Under the pieces are notes generated by a model, which saw only the letters and a program-made list of their open reading frames with translations, had not been told where the DNA came from and did no database searches. A DNA stretch of 42,326 nucleotides from Clostridiales bacterium (GTDB lineage Bacteria > Bacillota > Clostridia > Lachnospirales > WQUN01), in contig JAISWA010000066.1 in assembly GCA_031271275.1 (NCBI GenBank), forward strand, positions 1 to 42,326, given 5' to 3'. The position numbers and the translations under genes were made by a program. Of this stretch, positions 15,858 through 24,270 are shown piece by piece (position 1 is the stretch's first letter; the number at the start of each line of letters is the position of its first letter).

Positions 15858-17291
15858 TTGGAAAACAAACCGGATTCGATTGCGAAAAACGCCAACGCGG
15901 TTATGATGGCGGAGGAACCCGTCGGGCGGCTTCTTTGGAAGTTCAGCCTGCCCGCCGCGCTGGGCGTCATTATCAGCCTGCTTTATAACCTTGCGGACGT
16001 GGCTTTTGTGGGGCAGGGCGTAGACGCGATTGCCGTAGGCGCTTTGACGCTTGCCGGCTCGTTTATGATGGCGGTCACGGCGGTGTCCAACCTGTTCGGA
16101 ATGGGCGCGGCAAACCTGATCTCGGTTAAGCTCGGGCAAGGCAAGCCGGACGAAGCGCAGTCCGCGCTGACGCACAGCTTTGTCCTGCTGCTTGCTTCCG
16201 CCGCAATCATCACCCTGCTTGGGGTTTTGTTTTTAGAGCCGCTGCTGATGCTGTTCGGCGCGGTTCCGGGAACGCGGTCCATGGCTTACGCCAAAGACTA
16301 TACGCTTATTATCCTTTTCGGCACGGTTCCGAACATGGTTTCCTTCGGGCTGAGCCACGGCACAAGGGCGCAGGGTTTTAAAACCGCCACCATGCTTATT
16401 ATGGTCGTCGGCGCGGCGATTAACCTGGTACTGGACCCGCTGTTTATCTTTGTGTTCCGTTGGGGCGTTTCCGGCGCGGCGTGGGCGACGATTATCGCGC
16501 AGTCTGTTTCCATGCTCATAGGGCTTTACTACACGTTCTTTAAGAAGAACGCCTTACATATTTCCCTGAAAGCGTTCAGGTTCTTATGGAAAACCGTCAA
16601 GCTCATCTTGACCTTCGGGCTTTCCCAGTTTGCCGTGCAATTCGCGAGCACCCTCATCAGCGCTGTTTACAACGTCAGCATGAACCAATACGGCCCCGCT
16701 TATTTCGGCATCGCCGCAGGCGGCGACATGGCGCTTTCCGCGTTCGGCGTGCTGATAAAAATCCAGCAGACGGCGCTCATGCCCATCATGGGCATAACCC
16801 AGGGGGCGCAGCCCATTCTCGGCTTTAATTACGGGGCTAAGAAATACGGCAGGGTTCGCAAAACCATTCAACTGGCGGCGCTATCAGCCACCGTTATCTG
16901 CCTTGTTGGTTTTACCGTGGCCGAGCTGTTCCCCGCGTTGGTCACCCATGTCATCTCAAGCAGTATATCCGGCGACATGTTGGACTTCTGCGTGTGGATT
17001 CTCCGCATATCCCTCATCACCCTGCCGATAGTCGGATTCCAAATCGTATCCGCCAATTATTTTACCGTTATCGGCAAGATGAAACAGAGCCTGTTTTTGA
17101 CGCTTTCGCGGCAGTGCCTGTTCCTGATTCCCCTTGTTTTGGTTTTGGGGAACAGGATGGGTCTTGAAGGCGTTATCATCGCCGGTCCCGTTTCCGACGG
17201 GCTGTCTTTCCTGATAACCGGGCTGCTTGTGACCAAAGAAGTCAGAAAGTTAAGGAAGCTTGAAAAAAATATTCTTACGGGAGCGGTATAA
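15858..17291 (+). CDS. MATE-family multidrug/cation antiporter
   Basis: 477 residues with about 12 membrane helices in two MATE halves: EEPVGRLLWKFSLPAALGVI at the N-terminus, GQGVDAIAVGALTLAGS, and in the second half GITQGAQPILGFNYGAKKYGRV, which is typical of the clostridial MATE branch. It would export a small molecule in exchange for Na+ or H+. The strong GGGGGAGG ends 8 bases before TTG 15858, so I prefer this to the in-frame TTG at 15840, which overlaps that site. It is the first gene after promoter copy B. Confidence 0.88.
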   Translation: MENKPDSIAKNANAVMMAEEPVGRLLWKFSLPAALGVIISLLYNLADVAFVGQGVDAIAVGALTLAGSFMMAVTAVSNLFGMGAANLISVKLGQGKPDEAQSALTHSFVLLLASAAIITLLGVLFLEPLLMLFGAVPGTRSMAYAKDYTLIILFGTVPNMVSFGLSHGTRAQGFKTATMLIMVVGAAINLVLDPLFIFVFRWGVSGAAWATIIAQSVSMLIGLYYTFFKKNALHISLKAFRFLWKTVKLILTFGLSQFAVQFASTLISAVYNVSMNQYGPAYFGIAAGGDMALSAFGVLIKIQQTALMPIMGITQGAQPILGFNYGAKKYGRVRKTIQLAALSATVICLVGFTVAELFPALVTHVISSSISGDMLDFCVWILRISLITLPIVGFQIVSANYFTVIGKMKQSLFLTLSRQCLFLIPLVLVLGNRMGLEGVIIAGPVSDGLSFLITGLLVTKEVRKLRKLEKNILTGAV

Positions 17292-17292
17292 A

Positions 17293-17616
17293 ATGTTTTG
17301 TTTTCACAGGGAAATAGAAAAGAAGGATTTGGGCAAGGGCGTACTGTTTCAAAACCTCGGCGCGGGCAAAAACATGAACGTGTTCCATTGGAACATGGCG
17401 GACGGAAGCGTCGTGGAACTCCACGACCATCCCGAGGAACAGTTCGGCTACGTTATCAGGGGCGGCTTTGAAATACGGCTGAACGGTCAAAAAACGGTTA
17501 TCGGCGAGGGCGACGCCTACTTTATACCGCCGGACGCCCCCCACTCCTTTACGGCGGTGGGCGAAACGGAAGCCATTGATATTTTTACGCCGGTTAAAAG
17601 CGTTTTCCCCGCGTAA
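17293..17616 (+). CDS. Small cupin-domain protein
   Basis: 107 residues, one cupin barrel. Metal-ligand motif 1 is ELHDHPEEQFGYVIRG, motif 2 contains IPPDAPHSF. Cupins of this size bind a metal and act as small dioxygenases, isomerases or binding proteins; the function is not assignable. It begins one base after the MATE stop and precedes the SLH protein by 15 bases, so all three are probably co-transcribed. Confidence 0.85.
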   Translation: MFCFHREIEKKDLGKGVLFQNLGAGKNMNVFHWNMADGSVVELHDHPEEQFGYVIRGGFEIRLNGQKTVIGEGDAYFIPPDAPHSFTAVGETEAIDIFTPVKSVFPA

Positions 17617-17631
17617 AGAAGGGTTCTGTCC

Positions 17632-20600
17632 ATGAAAAATAAAAAAGCCGCCCTGCTTTTATGTCTTGCGCTGCTCCTTTCGTTTCCGCGGCCCGCATAC
17701 GCCGCGCAGGAACCTTCCCCTTGGGCGGCGGGGGAAGTAAGCGCCGCCATACAGGCGGGAATCGTTCCGGCGGACTTCCAAACCGGCTATGACAGGACGG
17801 TCACCCGGGGCGAAGCCGTAAAACTTATTTTGCAGTCCCTGCGGGTATTTTTCCAACTTTCCAATGAGGAGCTGTTGGGGAAATTCGACCGCGCCGCCCA
17901 AACGGGCCTGTATACGGATACCTCCGACTCGGACGCGTTGGTTTCCAACGCGCTCGGGTTGGTGGGAGGGACTTCCGCCACCACCTTTTCCCCCGACCTT
18001 GCCATAACCAGAGCGCAAGCCGCCGTAATCCTCGCGCGCGCCTCGGCGATTCGCGGCATAAAGCCCAACGCCATACCGGTGGGCTTCTCCGACGCAGGGG
18101 ACTTCCCCGACTACGCGCGGGACGGCATCGCCTTTATCTCGGCGGTGCGAAACGCCGGGGGCAACCCCGTTATGTCCGGCAGTTCGGGGCTGTTTGACCC
18201 GGGCGGCGTATTCACCCGGGAGCAGCTCATTTGCGCCGTTTACCGGCTGCACACCACGCCCGCCGAAGCGAAAGCGGAAATGGCGGTTCCCAACAGCATG
18301 GTATATGTGCGGGGCGGGACTTTTACCCTGGGCAAAAATATCAGCCATGAAATTGAAACGGATTCGGCGTCGCCCCTTATCGACCCGCCCCATGAAGTCA
18401 CGGTCAGCGATTATTACATCAGCAATCTGGAAGTCACGCAAAAGCAATTTGCGGAGCTGACGGGCTATAACCCCGTCGCGGTCACGCCCTTTGCCGGAGA
18501 TAACCTTCCGGTGTTTCAAGTCACCTGGTACGACGCGGTTACCTATTGCAACAAACTTTCCGGAAAAAACGGGTTAAAGCCTGTCTATACCATCACCGAA
18601 GCGGAGGCGGACGAAACCGGCAGTATATTTGCCGCCAATGTTTCCGCCGACTACGGCGCTTCCGGCTACCGGCTGCCCTCCGAGGCCGAGTGGGTGTACG
18701 CGGCTTCCGGCGGCGGCATTTCGGAAGGTTACGCCTACGCGGGGGGCAACGTGTTGGAGGATGTGGCGTGGTACGCGGCAAACGCGTATGAAACCGAAGC
18801 GAGGGGCCCCCGCCCCGTTGGAAGCAAAAGCCCTAACGAACTGGGCTTGTACGATATGACGGGCAATGTCTCGGAATGGTGCGGCGACTGGTACGGCGGG
18901 GATTATTTCAGCAACTCCCCCGCAAACGACCCGATGGGCCCGGACACCGGAACGCAAAAAATGCGTTACGGCGGCAGTTGGATCACTTCCGGGGAATTTT
19001 CCCTGCTTGGCGTAAGGGGGCGTCTTGAGCCGGGCGCGCGCTTAAATAACCTGGGGTTCCGCGTGGCGAGAGGGTATGACGGTTTGGTTCAAGCTCCGGA
19101 GGAAATGACGGAAACACCCCCCGCGCCTGAAACGGCGGCGGAAGCGCTGCCCACCCCCAAGCCGGAGATTGTTGTAATGCCGGGCAGGACGGAAACCCGC
19201 ACGGTTACGGAAGTAAAAGAACGAATCGTGACCCGCACCGTATACGTGGAAGCGCCGCGAATACCGGAAGTGACCGTCGAAGAAGTCTTTGTGGAAGGCA
19301 CCGGAAATATACCGGCGATACTGGGAATGCCGACGGAACTGTTTAAAGATGTTGTAACAGGAAAAATACCCAAGTATTTTCCTTCCGTCGCTGAAAATCT
19401 GGTAAAGACCATACCCGTTGCGGCGCCTTTGGTCGTAGACCTGTTCGGTTCGGACTGGGGAACGTCGGCTTCTGCGTTGGATATGGCGTTGGAAACGGAA
19501 TTTGACCGGGACAGCTTAATGAATGCAAGCATAACTACCCCTGAGGAAGAACCTGCGTTCATGTCCGGCTTAACCGCAACCGTTTCCCCGGCGAGCCTGT
19601 CGTTAAGGCGGCCCGAAGACCAGAGCACCACGGATTTTGAAGCGCTGCTATCTTCCTTTTACATAGGGAAATACCCGGTCACCCAAAGGGAGTTCTCCGC
19701 CGTAATGGGGTACAACCCGTCCCAGAACAACGGCCCCGACAGGGAAAACCACCCGGCGGAGAAAGTGACTTTTTACGAGGCGGTGGAGTTTTGCAACCGG
19801 CTTTCCGACATGTACGGCTACGATAAGGTGTATACGGTTAAGACGGTAGACATCGTTCACCGGGGGCCCAACGGGGGCTGCGAGTGCGACTTGGGGGACG
19901 GCTGCATCTATAACCCCGGTCAGCCGCAGTTGGTGGATGAAATCGCGGTGGCGGACTACACCCAAAACGGTTTCCGCCTTCCCACGGAAGCGGAGTGGGA
20001 ATACGCGGCGAGAGGCGGCCCCAACCGGGAAAATTTCCTGTACAGCGGTTCGGATAATTTAGACGAAGTGGCCTGGCACGGCGCGTATACGGAACCCTAC
20101 AAAGGCGAAAACATTTATCAGGGCAAATTATACGAAGCAAACAAAACCTACGGGGCAAACGCTTCAAGCACCATGCCGGTGGGGTTGCTTGCCCCCAATT
20201 CCCTCGGAATCTACGACATGACGGGGAACGTTAACGAATGGTGCGTAAATTTCCCCGGTTTGAACCCCGACACCGTCAATTACGCGCCTGTGTACGACTA
20301 CGCGGGCGGAGCGGTAAGCGCCTACCGGAACGATATACGCCACGGAATACGCGGCGGGGCGTTTATGGTGGTCGAAAACGCAAGCAGCCAGATGGACGTG
20401 TTTTATAAATACAACCGTTCCGGCGTGGTGATAAACAACGGCTCAGGGTTTCGCGTGGCACGTTCCGTACCCGGCGGGCAGGTGGAAGATATGACGTTGG
20501 TGCATAGCGGAGGGTTTACCATGGGTACCAGCGACAATTCCAAAGCCGTATTGCCGAGGGTGCTGACCGCGAGCGAGGACTCCGCCGCCCAAGACCGTAA

Positions 20601-21417
20601 GACTGACGGCGTAAAAGTATCTCTGCGCAATTTTTACATGGGGGAAACGCAGGTCACCCAACGGGAGTTCGAAAAATACATGGGGTTTAACCCTTCCCGC
20701 TTTAAAAACGCCAACGGCCCCGTGGAGAACGTCACCTGGTACGACGCGGCGGAATTTTGCAACCGGAAAAGCCAGGCTTACGGGTTCGCGCCGTTCTATT
20801 CGCTGACGAACCCAAGCAAGTCCGGCAACAGCATCACCTATGCGGACGTAGCGCTTAATTTCGATTCGGATATCTACTGCGGGTTCCGCCTGCCGTCGGA
20901 AGCGGAGTGGCTTTTTGCCGCGCGGGGCGGCGCGCTGTCCATAGGTCATTATGTGCACAACGTAACCTCAACCCGCTTGGAGTTTCCCTATGCCGGTTCC
21001 GCCAGCGCGAGCGAAGTCGCCTGGCACAGCGTTGCCGGAAGCAACATGCCCCCCGGCCCCCAAAGCGTGGGCATGAAAAAGGCGAATGAGTTGGGCCTGT
21101 TCGATATGAGCGGAAACGTTTCGGAATGGTGCGGAGACTGGCGGGACGCCGGTTACGCGTGGCTGCGGCAGGCGGTTGGCGGCGCCGAACCGGTTACGTC
21201 GCCCTTCGGCGCGGAAACGGGGAACGGAAAAGTGATTATGGGCGGAAGTTGGGCTGACGACGCGAGCGGCGTCTGCATCGCCCCGACCGCGTCCCAACTA
21301 AATCACCAACCCGGCGGGCTTCCTGAAAACGAACCGCTGTGCAAAGCTTCGGCGGCTCCGGGCAGCGCGGCGGACACGATAGGTTTCCGCGTTGTGTTCA
21401 CCGGGCCGAGAACCTAA
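17632..21417 (+). CDS. Secreted SLH-anchored protein with three FGE-sulfatase (SUMF1-like) domains
   Basis: 1261 residues. Signal peptide (about 1-24, ending PAYAA), two to three SLH repeats (about 30-215: SPWAAGEVSAAIQAGIVP, TFSPDLAITRAQAAVILARA), FGE1 (about 223-480, MVYVRGGTFTLG to NLGFRVARG), a Pro/Thr/Glu linker (about 485-560), FGE2 (about 640-945) and FGE3 (about 954-1261, MTLVHSGGFTMG to IGFRVVFTG). Each FGE has the VTWYDA, GFRLPSEAEWEYAARGG and MTGNVSEWC signatures. FGE2 has lost the usual opening strand. The SLH part should anchor it to the cell wall; the FGE folds probably bind ligands or oxidise small thiols rather than mature sulfatases. RBS before ATG 17632 is weak (GAAGGGTT). 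Confidence 0.85.
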   Translation: MKNKKAALLLCLALLLSFPRPAYAAQEPSPWAAGEVSAAIQAGIVPADFQTGYDRTVTRGEAVKLILQSLRVFFQLSNEELLGKFDRAAQTGLYTDTSDSDALVSNALGLVGGTSATTFSPDLAITRAQAAVILARASAIRGIKPNAIPVGFSDAGDFPDYARDGIAFISAVRNAGGNPVMSGSSGLFDPGGVFTREQLICAVYRLHTTPAEAKAEMAVPNSMVYVRGGTFTLGKNISHEIETDSASPLIDPPHEVTVSDYYISNLEVTQKQFAELTGYNPVAVTPFAGDNLPVFQVTWYDAVTYCNKLSGKNGLKPVYTITEAEADETGSIFAANVSADYGASGYRLPSEAEWVYAASGGGISEGYAYAGGNVLEDVAWYAANAYETEARGPRPVGSKSPNELGLYDMTGNVSEWCGDWYGGDYFSNSPANDPMGPDTGTQKMRYGGSWITSGEFSLLGVRGRLEPGARLNNLGFRVARGYDGLVQAPEEMTETPPAPETAAEALPTPKPEIVVMPGRTETRTVTEVKERIVTRTVYVEAPRIPEVTVEEVFVEGTGNIPAILGMPTELFKDVVTGKIPKYFPSVAENLVKTIPVAAPLVVDLFGSDWGTSASALDMALETEFDRDSLMNASITTPEEEPAFMSGLTATVSPASLSLRRPEDQSTTDFEALLSSFYIGKYPVTQREFSAVMGYNPSQNNGPDRENHPAEKVTFYEAVEFCNRLSDMYGYDKVYTVKTVDIVHRGPNGGCECDLGDGCIYNPGQPQLVDEIAVADYTQNGFRLPTEAEWEYAARGGPNRENFLYSGSDNLDEVAWHGAYTEPYKGENIYQGKLYEANKTYGANASSTMPVGLLAPNSLGIYDMTGNVNEWCVNFPGLNPDTVNYAPVYDYAGGAVSAYRNDIRHGIRGGAFMVVENASSQMDVFYKYNRSGVVINNGSGFRVARSVPGGQVEDMTLVHSGGFTMGTSDNSKAVLPRVLTASEDSAAQDRKTDGVKVSLRNFYMGETQVTQREFEKYMGFNPSRFKNANGPVENVTWYDAAEFCNRKSQAYGFAPFYSLTNPSKSGNSITYADVALNFDSDIYCGFRLPSEAEWLFAARGGALSIGHYVHNVTSTRLEFPYAGSASASEVAWHSVAGSNMPPGPQSVGMKKANELGLFDMSGNVSEWCGDWRDAGYAWLRQAVGGAEPVTSPFGAETGNGKVIMGGSWADDASGVCIAPTASQLNHQPGGLPENEPLCKASAAPGSAADTIGFRVVFTGPRT

Positions 21418-21426
21418 CGGTTTCAT

Positions 21427-21448
21427 CCGCCGCCGGAACCGGCGGCGG
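21427..21448 (+). other. GC-rich 22-base palindrome between the SLH protein and DJ-1 gene
   Basis: Perfect palindrome CCGCCGCCGG-AA-CCGGCGGCGG just after the SLH-FGE stop, followed by an AT-rich stretch and GAGAGGAG. There is no T-run after it, so it is a poor intrinsic terminator; it may be an mRNA-stabilising or pausing hairpin that sets different expression for the genes on either side. Confidence 0.5.
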
Positions 21449-21480
21449 CAATATAAATTATATTTGAGAGGAGATTCATC

Positions 21481-22248
21481 ATGGCAAAAAAAGTATTGGT
21501 TGCCGCGACAAATTACGGTTCCTGGGGGGAGGAGCTTCAGGCTCCGTGGGACGCGCTTAAAAAAGCGGGGTATGACTTAACGCTGACCACGCCGCTCGGG
21601 AAGAAGCCGCTTCCCCTTGTGGTAAGCGTAGACCCCGATTTTGTGGACCCGGTTCAAAATTACAAAACCAACCCGCCCGAGGTTTGCGCGCGCATAAAAG
21701 AACTGGCGGACGGCGACGAATGGGCGAACCCCGTCACTTTTAAAAACGCGAAAATGGCGGACTATGACGCGATTGTACTTACCGGCGGGCTCGGCGCCAT
21801 GATTGACATGTGCAACAACTATTTCCTGCACAGGCTGATTATGGACGCGTACCGTTCGGAGAAGCTTATCGGCGCGCTGTGCTACGCGATTACCACATTG
21901 GTAAACATCCGGGATGAGAAAAACAGCGACAGAAGCATCATTTACGGGAAGCAGGTTACGGCGCACCCCGCCGCGTGGGATTTTTACGGGGATTACGACT
22001 TTACTTACGATTTGTACCACCCCACCCCCGACAACAAAGGCACGGACGTACACACCCCCGGCTTCCTCTGGCGCGTGGAGTACCTGGTGAAGGACGCCGT
22101 CGGGCCTGACGGGAAAGTATTCTGCGACCCCAAAATCTCACGGGAAAAACCCTGCGCCGTGTTTGACTGGCCGTTTGTCACCGGCTGCTCGGTGGAATCG
22201 TCCATCGCCTACGGGGATAAAATCGTCGAAGTTTTGCAAAGCCGCTGA
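21481..22248 (+). CDS. DJ-1/PfpI-family (class I glutamine amidotransferase-like) protein
   Basis: 255 residues. The flavodoxin-like DJ-1 fold is seen in KVLVAATNYGSWG, DYDAIVLTGGLGAM (about 95-107) and the nucleophile elbow LIGALCYAITTL with Cys134. The long insert before the central strand resembles glyoxalase III/Hsp31-like members. Possible roles are glyoxalase/deglycase, hydratase or chaperone activity. GAGAGGAG lies 7-8 bases upstream of the ATG. A second, shorter DJ-1 protein is encoded at 27913-28464. Confidence 0.82.
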   Translation: MAKKVLVAATNYGSWGEELQAPWDALKKAGYDLTLTTPLGKKPLPLVVSVDPDFVDPVQNYKTNPPEVCARIKELADGDEWANPVTFKNAKMADYDAIVLTGGLGAMIDMCNNYFLHRLIMDAYRSEKLIGALCYAITTLVNIRDEKNSDRSIIYGKQVTAHPAAWDFYGDYDFTYDLYHPTPDNKGTDVHTPGFLWRVEYLVKDAVGPDGKVFCDPKISREKPCAVFDWPFVTGCSVESSIAYGDKIVEVLQSR

Positions 22249-22286
22249 TTGGCATTATGCGCAAGCTGCCACTCCGGGCAGCCGTC

Positions 22287-22361
22287 GTCATTCTGAGCGA
22301 AGCGAAGAATCCTTCAATGCTTACCCCTTTGAAAGATTCTTCGCCCGCGGCTCGGAATGAC
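22287..22361. repeat. Interspersed palindromic repeat, family 1 copy 2
   Basis: Imperfect inverted repeat: left arm starts GTCATTCTGAGCGAAGCGAA and continues to 22317; the right arm (TTGAAAGATTCTTCGC then GGAATGAC) ends at 22361. It shares its core with 14218-14282. It sits between the DJ-1 gene and the tautomerase gene and may interrupt or weaken read-through. Confidence 0.75.
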
Positions 22362-22404
22362 CGGTTTGACCGTGAGGCAGCCCTGTCTCTTTGGGAGGTT
22401 TCCT

Positions 22405-22620
22405 ATGCCGGCAATAACCGTACAAAGCCTTGAACTTAACGACGACCAGAAAACCGTCCTCGCGGAGTCCTTTACCAAAATATTTTCGGAAGTTTCAAAG
22501 GTCCCCGAGGACAGGATTTATATGTTTTTCGACGGGTACCCGCTGGATAGCTGCGCCAAGGGCGGGCAGCTGTTTTCCCAAAAACCGCCGCAGTTCGCGG
22601 TGGGGAATTTTTCGAAATAG
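22405..22620 (+). CDS. Tautomerase-superfamily small protein (4-OT/MIF-like)
   Basis: 71 residues. Begins MPAITVQSLELNDDQK, so Pro1 is exposed after Met removal, as in the catalytic N-terminal proline of 4-oxalocrotonate tautomerases; the VPEDRIYMFFDGYP segment matches the family's second conserved block. It would catalyse keto-enol tautomerisation of a small acid, or a related promiscuous reaction. GGGAGG lies 7 bases before ATG 22405; the frame is open upstream but runs through the palindromic repeat. The next gene starts 18 bases downstream. Confidence 0.8.
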   Translation: MPAITVQSLELNDDQKTVLAESFTKIFSEVSKVPEDRIYMFFDGYPLDSCAKGGQLFSQKPPQFAVGNFSK

Positions 22621-22638
22621 CCGTAAGGAGGTCGCTCT

Positions 22639-24267
22639 ATGGACGTAAACCAATGTATTGTCAAAATCATTGAAAGCCTCGGCGTGGGCCATGTGTTCGG
22701 CGGGTCGGGGCAGGTAAACGCTTCCATGCTGCTAGCGCTGGAAAAATCCGAATCCGTCAAAACCGTTATCGTCAAAAACGAACAAGCCGCATCCTTTATG
22801 GCATGCGGTTACGCCATGTTCTCCCACAAGCTCGGCGTTTGTTTCGCCACGGGCGGCCCCGGCGCGTTTAATTTGTTTTCGGGCATGGCGGTGGCGTATT
22901 CCGATTCCCTGCCGGTGCTTGCCATCACCGGTTACACCTCGGCGGCCCTACGGGGAAAAGGCGCGCTTAACGAATCCACCGGGCTTTCCCGCACGCCGGA
23001 TTCCCACGGCATGTTCGGCGCGACCACCAAAAAATCTTTTATCATCGAAGCGCCGGAACAAACCTGCGACATCATGGAGGAAGCGGTAAACCTCGCCTTC
23101 GACGGAAGGCCGGGGCCGGTGCATATTCACATCCCCAAAGACATTACCGTGGCGCAGGTGCCGGAGTTCCGCGCGGTAAAGCTGCAAGTAAAACCGGTAG
23201 CCCCCGACCCGGCAAAAGTGCGCGAAGCCGCCGCCGCGCTTTCGTCCGGTAAAAAACCCGCGTTGCTGATCGGCTACGGGGCGGTGCGCGCCGGGGCGGG
23301 GGAGGCGCTGACGCGGCTGATAGAAAAAACGGGGATTCCCTTCATGACGACCATGGACGCGAAAGGGTATCTGCCGGAAAACCACCCGCTTTCCCTCGGC
23401 GTGTTCGGAACCTCCGGCGACAAAAGCGCCAACGCATATTTCGACGGCTGCGATACCGTGCTCGCCATCGGCAATTCTTTTGCCGAAAACGCCACCTTCG
23501 CCTTCAACCCCGCGCTTTATGACGGGAAAACCCTTATCCACGTGAATATCGACCCTCACGAGTTGGGCAAGGTTTACGCCCCGCAAATCGGAATCACAGG
23601 CGACGGGAAACTTTTCGCCGAGGCGCTGCTTCCGCTGACGGAGGAACGGCCTTTCGTTCCGGTTGCCCGCCATAAATTTGCCGACGAAGCCATAAACCAT
23701 GAGGGGCAGCGCATTCATCCCGCCGCGTTGGTGCGGGAAATTTCCAAAAACCTGCCGCCCAAGGCGGTGGTGTTGGGCGACGCGGGCGCGCACATGCTGT
23801 GGCTCAACTGCTACCTCAGCCTTGAGCAGGGGCAGATTTACCAAAACCCGGGCAGCTTCGGGCCTATGGCGAGCCATGTAAACGCCTCGATGGGCGTTGC
23901 CTGCGCCAACCCTGACCGGCCCGTCGTCTGCGCCTGCGGGGACGGCGATTATTTGATGGCGGGGTTTGAGCTGCTGACGGCGGTGGAAAACAACATCCCC
24001 GTGGTGTGGGTTATTTTTAACAACGGCGAGTTTAACATCATTAAAAAATTCTTGATAAACATGTTCGGACGGCACGCCTATATGCGATTTAAGAACCCCG
24101 ATTACGTCAAATACGCCGAAGCTTGCGGCGCGGAGGGCTTCCGCGTGACCAAGACGGCGGATTTCGCCGGGGTGTTTAAAAAGGCGTTGGCAAAACGCGC
24201 GCCGGTATTGATTGACGCGGTGGTGGAGCAGGATGTATACCCGCCCTTCGCCATGTCGCGGGTGTAA
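22639..24267 (+). CDS. Thiamine diphosphate-dependent enzyme, acetolactate synthase-like
   Basis: 542 residues in the three-domain ThDP decarboxylase/synthase layout: PYR domain with activating Glu48 (VKNEQAASFMACGYA), a central domain (about 190-330, starting PDPAKVREAAAAL) and PP domain with the ThDP/Mg motif GDGDYLMAG...FNN (about 434-460). It resembles acetolactate synthase large subunits, but no small subunit or branched-chain amino acid genes lie nearby, so the donor may be another 2-keto acid. AAGGAGG precedes ATG 22639. It opens a run of five genes separated by no more than 4 bases; the DUF1566 gene starts after 3 bases. Confidence 0.85.
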   Translation: MDVNQCIVKIIESLGVGHVFGGSGQVNASMLLALEKSESVKTVIVKNEQAASFMACGYAMFSHKLGVCFATGGPGAFNLFSGMAVAYSDSLPVLAITGYTSAALRGKGALNESTGLSRTPDSHGMFGATTKKSFIIEAPEQTCDIMEEAVNLAFDGRPGPVHIHIPKDITVAQVPEFRAVKLQVKPVAPDPAKVREAAAALSSGKKPALLIGYGAVRAGAGEALTRLIEKTGIPFMTTMDAKGYLPENHPLSLGVFGTSGDKSANAYFDGCDTVLAIGNSFAENATFAFNPALYDGKTLIHVNIDPHELGKVYAPQIGITGDGKLFAEALLPLTEERPFVPVARHKFADEAINHEGQRIHPAALVREISKNLPPKAVVLGDAGAHMLWLNCYLSLEQGQIYQNPGSFGPMASHVNASMGVACANPDRPVVCACGDGDYLMAGFELLTAVENNIPVVWVIFNNGEFNIIKKFLINMFGRHAYMRFKNPDYVKYAEACGAEGFRVTKTADFAGVFKKALAKRAPVLIDAVVEQDVYPPFAMSRV

Positions 24268-24270
24268 CGG

